A stretch of 64,000 nt of DNA from Vibrio salinus (GTDB taxonomy: Bacteria > Pseudomonadota > Gammaproteobacteria > Enterobacterales > Vibrionaceae). The notes beneath the pieces are model-generated. The model had not been told where the DNA came from, did not search any database, and saw only the letters and a program-made list of their open reading frames with translations. The stretch covers positions 558,001 to 622,000 of the forward strand of contig NZ_JAJSDZ010000010.1 in assembly GCF_021272385.1 (NCBI RefSeq), in the 5' to 3' direction. Below are positions 43,762-51,887 of this stretch, piece after piece; position 1 is the first letter of the stretch; each line of letters starts with the position of its first letter. The translations under genes were made by a program, and so were the position numbers.

Positions 43762-44070
43762 ATGGCGAAACCGGCTGTTGATGTACAGAAAATGAAAGGG
43801 AGTGCGAAAGAAGTATCAGAGTTACTTAAGATACTGTCTCATCCTGAACGTTTGATGGTGCTTTGTCAGTTGACTCAGGGTGAAATGAGTGCCGGGCTAT
43901 TACAGGAATGCTCAGACCTGAGTCCTTCCGCGTTTTCTCAACATTTATCGGTTTTACGAAAACATAATTTAGTGGTCGTCAGAAAAGAAGCTCAGCAGGT
44001 TTTCTATTCTCTTGCCGGTGATAAAACATCGGAAGTGATAGCAAGCCTGCAGGCATTATTTTGTCAGTAA
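43762..44070 (+). CDS. HlyU/BigR/SqrR-like ArsR-family sulfur-sensing regulator
   Basis: 102 residues from ATG 43762 (GAGGGGG upstream); an ATG at 43744 is less likely. The winged HTH reads LSHPERLMVLCQLTQGEMSA, then LSPSAFSQHLSVLRKHNLVVVRKEAQQVFYSL. Cys35 in VLCQL and Cys101 in the terminal LFCQ occupy the places of the two cysteines that form the polysulfide link in HlyU, SqrR and BigR. It lacks the metal-site CxC of ArsR/SmtB. It heads the operon with two sulfur-type transporters and an RND pump. Confidence 0.87.
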   Translation: MAKPAVDVQKMKGSAKEVSELLKILSHPERLMVLCQLTQGEMSAGLLQECSDLSPSAFSQHLSVLRKHNLVVVRKEAQQVFYSLAGDKTSEVIASLQALFCQ

Positions 44071-44097
44071 TAATGAGAGATGAATCGGAGAAATAGA

Positions 44098-44511
44098 GTG
44101 AATGATATTTGGCTGGCATTAGGTGGAGGCGCATTACTTGGTGTGTCTGCAAGTATTCTAATGCTTTTTAATGGAAAGGTGGCCGGGATTAGCGGCATTT
44201 TAGCTTCCTCGATGAGACCTAAGCATCCTGGTTTCAGCTGGAGTCTTCTTTTCAGTGTCGGTGTTGTATGCGGAGGCTATATGGCTTGCGTTTATTTCCC
44301 GAAACTCAGTTTGGGTGCGATAAAACTCTCTTTGCCACAACTGGTTATTGCCGGTCTGTGTGTGGGAATCGGAACCCGTCTGGCAAACGGATGTACCAGT
44401 GGTCATGGTATCTGCGGAATGGGACGGCGTTCCATTCGCTCTGTTGTCGCTACCGGGATTTTTATGCTTGTCGCCGGGTTTACTGCTTATATTAATCTCC
44501 ATTTGTTATAA
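44098..44511 (+). CDS. YeeE/YedE-family sulfur transport protein, PmpA-like
   Basis: 137 residues from GTG 44098 with CGGAG at good spacing; an ATG at 44080 adds six polar residues. About four membrane helices. The hallmark is GTRLANGCTSGHGICGMGRRSIRSVVATGIFM, with the conserved Cys of YeeE-type thiosulfate or sulfane-sulfur channels. Half-size proteins of this kind occur in pairs (PmpA and PmpB) next to BigR in other bacteria, and here the partner follows after nine bases. Confidence 0.85.
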   Translation: MNDIWLALGGGALLGVSASILMLFNGKVAGISGILASSMRPKHPGFSWSLLFSVGVVCGGYMACVYFPKLSLGAIKLSLPQLVIAGLCVGIGTRLANGCTSGHGICGMGRRSIRSVVATGIFMLVAGFTAYINLHLL

Positions 44512-44520
44512 GGACGGATG

Positions 44521-44991
44521 ATGAAAAAATTTCTTTTTCATGGTGTTTCATTATTGTGCGGACTGCTATTTGGTGCTGGTATGGTGATATCCCAAATGGT
44601 GAACCCCGCGAAAGTCATTGGTTTTCTGGACGTGACCGGACATTGGGACATCAGCTTAATGTTTGTCATGTTGGGAGCTTTAATCGTATTTACGCCGGTA
44701 TTCTGGCTGATAATAAACCGGAGAAATCGTCCTTTACTGGCCGGTACATTTTCATTTAGTACGTTAAAAAAGATTAATTGCCGTTTAGTCGCCGGGTCAG
44801 TTGTATTTGGTGTCGGTTGGGGGCTTTCCGGTATCTGTCCCGGCCCGGCTTTGGCCAGAATGAGTTTTATGGAAGTGAATACCTGGGTATTTTTTGCATC
44901 AATGCTGTTGGGATTAGCCGGTACTCAGTATTTTGTGCAAAAAGTTAACAACAGGAAAGAGCAGCTTAAGTTATCTCTTATGGAAAAATAG
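44521..44991 (+). CDS. YeeE/YedE-family sulfur transport protein, PmpB-like
   Basis: 156 residues (ATG 44521 has better spacing from AGGA than ATG 44518). Membrane helices with FGAGMVISQMVNPAKVIGFLDV near the start, and VFGVGWGLSGICPGPALARM, carrying the second conserved Cys. Expected to pair with the preceding PmpA-like protein to make one channel for thiosulfate, persulfide or a related sulfur species. The substrate is inferred from family and sensor. Confidence 0.86.
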   Translation: MKKFLFHGVSLLCGLLFGAGMVISQMVNPAKVIGFLDVTGHWDISLMFVMLGALIVFTPVFWLIINRRNRPLLAGTFSFSTLKKINCRLVAGSVVFGVGWGLSGICPGPALARMSFMEVNTWVFFASMLLGLAGTQYFVQKVNNRKEQLKLSLMEK

Positions 44992-45045
44992 ACTAGGTTT
45001 AAATGAGTTAAATAATCAACACCGCCGGAAGCTGAGGAGTTGAAC

Positions 45046-46062
45046 ATGGGGTTACTAAAGAAGAAATATCGGGTACTGGGGTATGTCTGTGTTTTACTTA
45101 CTCCGCTTTTTTCATTTGCTGAAAATGATTCGTTATATAAAGTTGAAAAACAAATAGTTCCTGTTTATTTGCCACTGGATGGTACGGTTGAAGCAGTCAA
45201 TCAGGGAACGGTAGCTGCGCAGACGTCCGGTCGTGTTATTGGCATAAATGTTGATGTTAACGATAAAGTTAAAAAAGGAGCGGTTCTTCTGGAAATCAGC
45301 CGGACAGAGCAGACCGCTGTTCTTGACTCTGCCCGTGCTGGTTTGACTTCGGCCATTGCCCGCAACGATGATGCCCAGAGTCAGTTAAAGAGGTTCAGGC
45401 AATTATTTCCTAAAGGAGCCATTTCACGTCAACAGATGGACTCTGCTATTGCCAGTGCCAAAAGTGCCGGGGCTGCCGTAAAGTCGGCTGAAGCGGCAGT
45501 AAAACGTGCCAAAGAATCGTTAGGGTATACCAATATCCGGGCTCCTTACGATGGTATTGTGACCAAAAGGCATGTTGAGCTTGGTGAAACGGTGTCGGTC
45601 GGAACACCTTTATTAAGTGGTTACGGGACTCACCCTCTCCGAATTGCACTGGATATTCCTCAACAGTACCGGAATCGGATTCATTCTGCTGACCAGTTTT
45701 CCGTTGTTCTTCCGTCAGGTAAAAAGGTATCTCCTCTTGATTATCAAATTTTTCCTTATGCCGATGTACGGACTCATGCTTTTAAAATTCGTTTAACGAT
45801 CCCGGATTCTGCGACAAACTCAGAACAGCTGGTTCCGGGGATTTGGTTAAAACTGAACGTACAAATAGGTCAAAATGAATTGATGTTAATTCCTAAATCA
45901 TCTGTCGTAGTCCGTGGTGAACTGAGTTCGGTTTACCGCCTGTCAGATCAGAAACGGATGTTGAATCCGGTCCGAACCGGGCAGGAATTTGGTGATGATG
46001 TTGAAGTTCTTTCCGGCCTGGAGCCCGGTGATGAAATCCTTCAGGATGCATACCGACTTTAG
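45046..46062 (+). CDS. RND efflux periplasmic adaptor subunit
   Basis: 338 residues from ATG 45046, with GAGGAG six bases before it. N-terminal signal/anchor helix (YRVLGYVCVLLTPLFSFA). No lipobox cysteine. The lipoyl domain halves GTVAAQTSGRVIGINVDVND and YTNIRAPYDGIVTKRHVELG flank an alpha-hairpin. The family is AcrA/MexA-type adaptors. It follows pmpB by 54 bases with no terminator, and precedes the RND permease by 11 bases. Adaptor of a pump predicted to respond to sulfane sulfur. Confidence 0.9.
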   Translation: MGLLKKKYRVLGYVCVLLTPLFSFAENDSLYKVEKQIVPVYLPLDGTVEAVNQGTVAAQTSGRVIGINVDVNDKVKKGAVLLEISRTEQTAVLDSARAGLTSAIARNDDAQSQLKRFRQLFPKGAISRQQMDSAIASAKSAGAAVKSAEAAVKRAKESLGYTNIRAPYDGIVTKRHVELGETVSVGTPLLSGYGTHPLRIALDIPQQYRNRIHSADQFSVVLPSGKKVSPLDYQIFPYADVRTHAFKIRLTIPDSATNSEQLVPGIWLKLNVQIGQNELMLIPKSSVVVRGELSSVYRLSDQKRMLNPVRTGQEFGDDVEVLSGLEPGDEILQDAYRL

Positions 46063-46073
46063 AGGAGGCTGTT

Positions 46074-49000
46074 ATGGATAAGAAAACAGGAATATCAGGA
46101 CGTATTGCCAGTGTGTTTCAGGGCTCTGCCATTACGCCTTTACTGGCTCTTGTCGGGCTGTTGATGGGCCTTTTTGCTATATGGGTAACACCAAAGGAAG
46201 AGGAGCCTCAGATAGATGTAACATTTGCTGATGTCTTCATTCCTTTTCCCGGTGCAACACCATCAGAGGTAGAAAGTCTGGTGACGAATTCTGCAGAACA
46301 GGTGATTTCTGAGATTCAGGGAATTGATACGATTTATTCTTTTTCACGAGCCGATGGTGCTGTGATCATTGCGGTATTTAAGGTTGGTGTGGCAAGAAAT
46401 GATGCGGTAGTGAAAATTTATAATAAACTTTACTCCAATAAAAATTGGTTGCCTTCTGGCGTGGGCGTTGGTGAGCCAGTTATTAAACCCAAAGGTATCG
46501 AAGATGTACCTATTGTTGGTATTACATTGAGTGATCCCGGCGGAAAACTGGGATCAGTCGGTCTGACAAAAGTGGCACACGGACTCGAAACCGAGCTGAA
46601 ACGTGTCCCCGGAACCCGGGATATTTACACGGTTGGCGGACATAATGAGATAGTGGATGTCCGGATAGATCCAACCAAACTGAACAGTTTTGGTCTTACT
46701 TTGTCGCAGGTGATGAATGTCCTGAAATCCGCTAATTCAAGTTCTCAGCAGCTTTCTGTGACTCAGCATAATATTCAGATTCCGGTTCAGGCCGGACAAT
46801 ATCTGAGTTCTGTCGGAGATGTCCGGCATCTGTTACTAACCGTTATGAATGGTTCTCCTGTCTATCTGAATGATGTTGCCTCGGTTAATCTGAGGGCCGG
46901 TGTCCCGACCGCCAACGTGTGGACCAGTGATAAAACGAAAGTCGATCCGGCAGTGACTATTGCGGTTGCAAAAAAAACTGGTGAGAACGCGGTGGTGGTG
47001 GCTGCTGCCGTGGAAAAACGGCTTCAGGCTTTGCGGAATACATTAATTCCTGACGGTGTAAAAATAGATATCACCCGTGATTACGGGAAAACCGCGCTGA
47101 GTAAAAGTAATACGCTGATTGGTAAGCTGGTGTTTGCTACTGGTGCTGTTGTTATTTTAGTGCTGCTGACAATGGGGTGGCGGGAAGCAATCGTCGTTGG
47201 TATGGCCATTGTGGTTACCCTGATGGCTACTCTGTTTGCGTCATGGGCTTGGGGGTTTACGCTTAACCGGGTTTCTTTATTCGCTTTGATTTTTTCCATA
47301 GGTATTTTGGTCGATGATGCCATTGTGGTGGTTGAAAATATTCACCGGCATATGCAGATGAAACGGGGCGTCAGGCTGAAGGAATTAATTCCTTCAGCAG
47401 TAGATGAAGTTGGTGGACCGACGATTCTGGCAACGCTGACCGTGATTGCAGCCTTGCTTCCTATGGCATTTGTAACGGGGCTGATGGGGCCCTATATGAG
47501 TCCCATTCCGATTAATGCATCGATGGGAATGTTGATATCGCTCGCGGTAGCGTTTGTTTTCTCGCCATGGTTATCCGGAAAGTTACTTAAGGCGACTTCC
47601 GGTCATGCATCTGATGAAAGTAAATCCATTTCGTTCTTTAGACGATTAATGGGGCCTTTTGTTTCATCTCCCCGGCAAAGACGAAACCGGTGGCTACTGG
47701 GGCTTGGTGTGATTGCTCTGATGCTGTCAACGTTTACTCTTCCGCTGACACAACTTGTTGTAATGAAAATGCTGCCATTTGATAATAAATCAGAATTTCA
47801 GGTCGTTCTCGATATGCCGGATGGCGCTTCTCTGGAAAAAACGCAGCGGGTTTTATTCGAAATGGGGCAGGTTCTTGATAAAGAAGAGACTGTCCGGGAT
47901 TATCAGATGTATGCCGGAACCGCCGCTCCGATTAACTTTAATGGCCTGGTGCGACATTACTTCTTACGTAGCGCTGCGAATCAGGGGGATATTCAGGTCA
48001 ATCTGTTTGATAAATCTCACCGGGATAAAAGCAGCCATGAAATTGCCACAGAGGTCCGTCCCAAACTGGTTGAAGTTGCGAAACGGTTTGGCGGTAAAGT
48101 GAAAGTTGTTGAGGTCCCGCCCGGTCCTCCTGTCTGGTCGCCCATTGTTGCAGAAGTTTATGGCCCGGATCATGAAATGCGAAAACAGGCTGCAACAGCG
48201 ATAAAGTCCGTTTTTGAGCACAGTAAGGATATTGTTGATGTCGATATTTATCTGCCGACGCCGACTGAAAAATGGCGGGTTAAAATTGATAGAACAAAAG
48301 CGTCTCATCTGGGCGTCAGTTACCAGGATGCGGTGAATACACTGGCTGTTGCTTTGGGTGGTTCGCCTGTTACGTATCTGCACAGTGATCACAGTAAATA
48401 TCCGGTACCGATTCAGATTCAGGCAACTGAGGTGGTGAAAACCAGTATGGATTCACTCTTGCTGTTAAAAGTGGCCGGTCAGAATGGACATTTATATTCA
48501 CTGTCTGAATTTGCCCGTGTGGTAAAAGAGCCGACACCGGACTACATCGTTCATAAAAATCTGGTTCCAATGATCATGGTGGTTGGTGATATGTCGGGCC
48601 ATTTAGACAGTCCTTTATACGGGATGTTTGAAATAGGGAAAAACATCGGCAAACTGCCGTTTCCGGTTGAGCAGAACTATGTGCATCAACCGTCGGGGTT
48701 GAACAATATTTCGGTTCTTTGGGATGGTGAGTGGAAAATTACTTATGAAACGTTCCGGGATATGGGGATTGCCTATGCGGTTGGTATGATTTTGATTTAT
48801 TTGCTGGTTGTTGCACATTTTAAATCGTATTTTGTGCCATTGATCATTATGTCTCCGATACCGTTAACCATTCTTGGTGTGTTACCGGGTCACGCAATGT
48901 TACACGCTCAGTTTACGGCTACCTCGATGATCGGGATGATTGCGCTGGCGGGAATTATTGTCCGTAATTCGATTTTGCTGGTGGACTTTATCAATTATCA

Positions 49001-49238
49001 ATTACAGGAAGGCGTTGCATTATCAGAGGCCGTCATTCATTCGGCGGCTGTCAGAGCGAAACCGATTATTCTGACTGCGTTGGCTGCTATGATTGGTGCT
49101 CTGTTTATTCTGGATGACCCGATTTTTAACGGTCTGGCAATTAGTTTGATTTTCGGGATTTTTGTTTCGACGATTTTGACGTTAGTGATTATTCCGATTT
49201 TGTATTATTCCTATATGAGAAAACGGATTGTTTCTTAG
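46074..49238 (+). CDS. RND-family efflux permease (AcrB type)
   Basis: 1054 residues with the two-fold RND layout: twelve membrane helices and two large periplasmic loops. Helix 4 carries the proton-relay aspartates in FSIGILVDDAIVVVENIHRH, and FVTGLMGPYMSPIPINASMGM and IGMIALAGIIVRNSILLVDFI are further conserved blocks. The GAGGAGG ribosome site is strong. The sequence looks nearer to the less-studied acriflavin-type permeases than to AcrB itself. No outer-membrane factor is encoded beside it, so TolC or another channel must be shared. Confidence 0.93.
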   Translation: MDKKTGISGRIASVFQGSAITPLLALVGLLMGLFAIWVTPKEEEPQIDVTFADVFIPFPGATPSEVESLVTNSAEQVISEIQGIDTIYSFSRADGAVIIAVFKVGVARNDAVVKIYNKLYSNKNWLPSGVGVGEPVIKPKGIEDVPIVGITLSDPGGKLGSVGLTKVAHGLETELKRVPGTRDIYTVGGHNEIVDVRIDPTKLNSFGLTLSQVMNVLKSANSSSQQLSVTQHNIQIPVQAGQYLSSVGDVRHLLLTVMNGSPVYLNDVASVNLRAGVPTANVWTSDKTKVDPAVTIAVAKKTGENAVVVAAAVEKRLQALRNTLIPDGVKIDITRDYGKTALSKSNTLIGKLVFATGAVVILVLLTMGWREAIVVGMAIVVTLMATLFASWAWGFTLNRVSLFALIFSIGILVDDAIVVVENIHRHMQMKRGVRLKELIPSAVDEVGGPTILATLTVIAALLPMAFVTGLMGPYMSPIPINASMGMLISLAVAFVFSPWLSGKLLKATSGHASDESKSISFFRRLMGPFVSSPRQRRNRWLLGLGVIALMLSTFTLPLTQLVVMKMLPFDNKSEFQVVLDMPDGASLEKTQRVLFEMGQVLDKEETVRDYQMYAGTAAPINFNGLVRHYFLRSAANQGDIQVNLFDKSHRDKSSHEIATEVRPKLVEVAKRFGGKVKVVEVPPGPPVWSPIVAEVYGPDHEMRKQAATAIKSVFEHSKDIVDVDIYLPTPTEKWRVKIDRTKASHLGVSYQDAVNTLAVALGGSPVTYLHSDHSKYPVPIQIQATEVVKTSMDSLLLLKVAGQNGHLYSLSEFARVVKEPTPDYIVHKNLVPMIMVVGDMSGHLDSPLYGMFEIGKNIGKLPFPVEQNYVHQPSGLNNISVLWDGEWKITYETFRDMGIAYAVGMILIYLLVVAHFKSYFVPLIIMSPIPLTILGVLPGHAMLHAQFTATSMIGMIALAGIIVRNSILLVDFINYQLQEGVALSEAVIHSAAVRAKPIILTALAAMIGALFILDDPIFNGLAISLIFGIFVSTILTLVIIPILYYSYMRKRIVS

Positions 49239-49257
49239 TGATCGAAAAGCAGATCTG

Positions 49258-49284
49258 ACGGAGCACCAAAGGTGCTCCGTTTAT
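49258..49284 (+). terminator. terminator of the ArsR-PmpAB-RND operon
   Basis: ACGGAGCACC pairs perfectly with GGTGCTCCGT around AAA, followed by TTATTA. It lies 19 bases after the RND stop codon, and is the first terminator-like structure after the ArsR gene. Confidence 0.8.
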
Positions 49285-49413
49285 TAGGTGATACAAACAC
49301 TGGACTAAAAGCAGCACATTTTAAATCTAGCGGGTCATAATACGGTTTCGTAAACGGACAAAATTTCCGATAATAATCTATTCAGAATCGATGACTTTAA
49401 TAGGATATAACGA

Positions 49414-50379
49414 ATGGAATTGCATTTCCTTGGTACGTCAGCAGGGGTCCCGACCAAAAACAGGAATGTTTCCGCCATTGGTTTAAGTGAGAGCAAAGGA
49501 AAACGTTGGTATCTGATTGATTGCGGAGAAGGGACTCAACACCAGCTACTTCGTTCCAGGCTGTCTTTAAACTCATTGGAAGCCATTTTTATTACACACG
49601 TACATGGCGATCATTGCTACGGTTTGCCTGGAGTGTTGGCAAGTGCGGGAATGAACGGAAGGAAAACGCCACTAACAATTGTCGCTCCAAGGGGTATTCA
49701 AGAATGGTTAGAGGCGACTCAGAAACATACGGTATTGAATTTGCCTTATGAGCTCCGTTATCTCTGTTCTGAGACTGATATACTCCCTGACTTCGGTCAG
49801 TTCACTGTGTCAGCTACCGCTCTGTCTCATGTGATTCCGTCTTTCTCATATGGTTTTACTGAAAATGACACCGTGGCAAGCTTAGATACGGATAAACTAG
49901 CAGAAAAAGGTATCCCAAGAGGACCTCTGTGGGGAGAGTTACAGGCAGGAGCCGATGTGTGTTTTAATGGTAAACCTATCCTCAGTCGTGATTTTTTAAA
50001 GCATACTCACAAACCGAGAAAAATCATTATTTGTGGCGATAATGACACGCCATCTTTACTCAAAGAAGAGTGTATCAATTGTGATGTACTGGTGCATGAA
50101 GCAACGTTTACGGAAACGATGGCTGAGAAAGCCAGAGAGTTCGGACACAGTTTCGCACGTCAGGTTGCTCAGTTCAGTCAGGACAACCGTATTCCAAATT
50201 TGTTACTGACACATTTCAGTCCCAGGTTTTCGCCTTTGGTATCCGGTTCGCCATCCATTCATGATTTAAAACGCGAAGCGGAAAGCGTTTATTCCGGGCA
50301 GCTATTTCTGGCCGAAGATTTTCAGCGGTACCGGCTTGATAAAATGGGTGTGCTAAGCCTATCAGACAGGACAACGTGA
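49414..50379 (+). CDS. rnz: ribonuclease Z (tRNA 3'-endonuclease)
   Basis: 321 residues. Metallo-beta-lactamase fold: MELHFLGTSAGVPTKNRNVS at the start, the zinc motif FITHVHGDHCYGLPG, IICGDNDTP, and the C-terminal LLLTHFSPRF. The exosite-like central segment is shortened. RNase Z removes the 3' trailer of tRNA precursors and is about 305 residues in E. coli (Rbn/ElaC). The next gene starts within its stop codon. Confidence 0.93.
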   Translation: MELHFLGTSAGVPTKNRNVSAIGLSESKGKRWYLIDCGEGTQHQLLRSRLSLNSLEAIFITHVHGDHCYGLPGVLASAGMNGRKTPLTIVAPRGIQEWLEATQKHTVLNLPYELRYLCSETDILPDFGQFTVSATALSHVIPSFSYGFTENDTVASLDTDKLAEKGIPRGPLWGELQAGADVCFNGKPILSRDFLKHTHKPRKIIICGDNDTPSLLKEECINCDVLVHEATFTETMAEKAREFGHSFARQVAQFSQDNRIPNLLLTHFSPRFSPLVSGSPSIHDLKREAESVYSGQLFLAEDFQRYRLDKMGVLSLSDRTT

Positions 50380-50702
50380 TGAATAAAACGAATAATTTGT
50401 TTGCTGATCTTCCCGGTGCTGTTCCGGAAGAAATATTTGAAGATCTTGTTGTTGCAAAGAATATAAGAATTGAGCGGATTATTTCCGATGGTCATTCTTC
50501 TCCAGAGGAAGGATGGTATGATCAGGAAGAGAATGAATGGGTATTGGTCCTAGTCGGATATGGCATCCTTGAGTTTGAAGATGGCAGCGAAATAGTACTG
50601 AATCCCGGGGACTATTATACGATTATTGCTCATGAAAAGCATAAAGTGAAAGCAACGTCTGATCAGGAAAAAACAATTTGGCTGACGGTTTTTTATTCAT
50701 AA
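50379..50702 (+). CDS. cupin-domain protein
   Basis: 107 residues from ATG 50379, overlapping the rnz stop by one base (TGATG), so translationally coupled. Cupin fold: EGWYDQEENEWVLVLVGYGILEFEDGSEI and LNPGDYYTIIAHEKHKVKAT. The metal-binding residues expected in motif 1 (GxxxxxHxH) are not intact; HKV in motif 2 supplies one His. Similar small cupins are often beside rnz in gamma-proteobacteria. Function unknown. Confidence 0.87.
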   Translation: MNKTNNLFADLPGAVPEEIFEDLVVAKNIRIERIISDGHSSPEEGWYDQEENEWVLVLVGYGILEFEDGSEIVLNPGDYYTIIAHEKHKVKATSDQEKTIWLTVFYS

Positions 50703-50719
50703 ACGGATACGTATGACTG

Positions 50720-51604
50720 TTATTTGAGCCGTCCAAGTAGCAAGCAATGATCGCTTAATTGGTAATGTTTTAGTGCTTTTGCCGGATATGGAACTTGATG
50801 TGTTTCAGAAATGGTGACGCTGTCCGATGTGATCATATGGTCAATGATGTGACGATAACGGAACGTTTTCCCTCTTTTGTTTAGTTGCCTGCAGTCGGCC
50901 GAAGTTCTTTTGGTGGATAGAATAGGTTGGTGGTTTAGATTGTGAGTTATACCGCGCCATAACCAGTCTTTGGGGTAAGAAAGGTTATGATTGAAATCGC
51001 CCAGAATCGCAAAATCATTATGGTTAATGATTCTTTGTTTCATCCATTTATTTAATTCGACTCCTTGTTTTTTCAAAGTAATGCAGGCCTTCTTATGTGG
51101 ATTCCATTTTCCGAAACAACCGCTTTTCAGATGGACAGACAGCAAATGTAAATCCGGTTTTTGAGTTCGTCTCAATACGATGTAGGAAGCAAAGCGGAGT
51201 TGACTTTTGTGAATTAACTGGATATCTGGTGGGTCAGTAATAAACAGGCTCTTACGGACCGCAAATCCGGTATATTGGTTGATGTCTTTAAACTGAAGCC
51301 GGCTCCATTCCGGTTTTGAGCGATCCGATAAATATAGTTTGTATTCATTTCCAACGACTTTTTTGATTGCCGGACTATCGTTCACTTCCTGAAACGCCAG
51401 AATATCAACGTCGTTCTGTCTGAACAGAGTTGCGAGTTGTTCAAAATCCGAGGAAGATCTTTTATTGATCTTAAGTTTAGAGTGATGGATGGGTTGAGAT
51501 GTCAGCCATTGTAAATTCCAGGATGCTATCGATAGTGCATTGGCAGAAAAAGAAATAGCATAAAAAAAGGAAATAATGAATGAAAAAAAACGTTTCTTTG
51601 GCAT
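50720..51604 (-). CDS. secreted endonuclease/exonuclease/phosphatase-family protein (paralogue)
   Basis: 294 residues with a signal peptide (FFSFIISFFYAISFSANALS). EEP motifs: IASWNLQWLT, ILAFQEVND, SVHLKSGCF, ILGDFNHN, HIIDHMITSD and LSDHCLLLG. Similar throughout to the protein at 5401-6306, with the same four cysteines (GCF, KKAC, SADC, SDHC). Extracellular or periplasmic nuclease or phosphodiesterase, substrate not known. It is convergent with the cupin gene and divergent from nrdD. Confidence 0.88.
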   Translation of the reverse strand: MPKKRFFSFIISFFYAISFSANALSIASWNLQWLTSQPIHHSKLKINKRSSSDFEQLATLFRQNDVDILAFQEVNDSPAIKKVVGNEYKLYLSDRSKPEWSRLQFKDINQYTGFAVRKSLFITDPPDIQLIHKSQLRFASYIVLRRTQKPDLHLLSVHLKSGCFGKWNPHKKACITLKKQGVELNKWMKQRIINHNDFAILGDFNHNLSYPKDWLWRGITHNLNHQPILSTKRTSADCRQLNKRGKTFRYRHIIDHMITSDSVTISETHQVPYPAKALKHYQLSDHCLLLGRLK

Positions 51605-51757
51605 GAAATTTTTCGGGAAATTTTAGCTGCATTGATACTATCACTAAATCAGCACAATGCGAATACTTGACAAAAATTTTAGATTTCGTGATTTATTTTT
51701 CGTAAATGGGATCTTGTAATAAAGTTTGTGTTGTTCTTCACCTTCTAATTCTGTTTA

Positions 51758-51771
51758 TTGATCTAAATCAA
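51758..51771. promoter_or_regulatory. FNR box upstream of nrdD (TTGATCTAAATCAA)
   Basis: Perfect match to the FNR consensus TTGAT-N4-ATCAA. It lies 116 bases before the nrdD start, with TATATTT at about the right distance for a -10 element. It fits activation of the oxygen-independent reductase in anaerobic conditions. Confidence 0.85.
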
Positions 51772-51804
51772 TACTTTCCTAGTGGCATATATTTAAATTA
51801 CAAC

Positions 51805-51850
51805 CCAACATATAGTAACCAATAACTAAAAATATGCCCATATAGTGTGT
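51805..51850 (+). promoter_or_regulatory. pair of NrdR boxes upstream of nrdD
   Basis: Two copies of CATATAGT (51809-51816 and 51839-51846) are spaced 30 bases apart, close to three helical turns, and the second has the fuller ATATAGTGT form of the NrdR consensus. NrdR represses ribonucleotide reductase operons through such paired sites. Confidence 0.6.
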
Positions 51851-51887
51851 TGTTTGGATTTGCACTAGCGGACTAAGGAGAAAAAAG

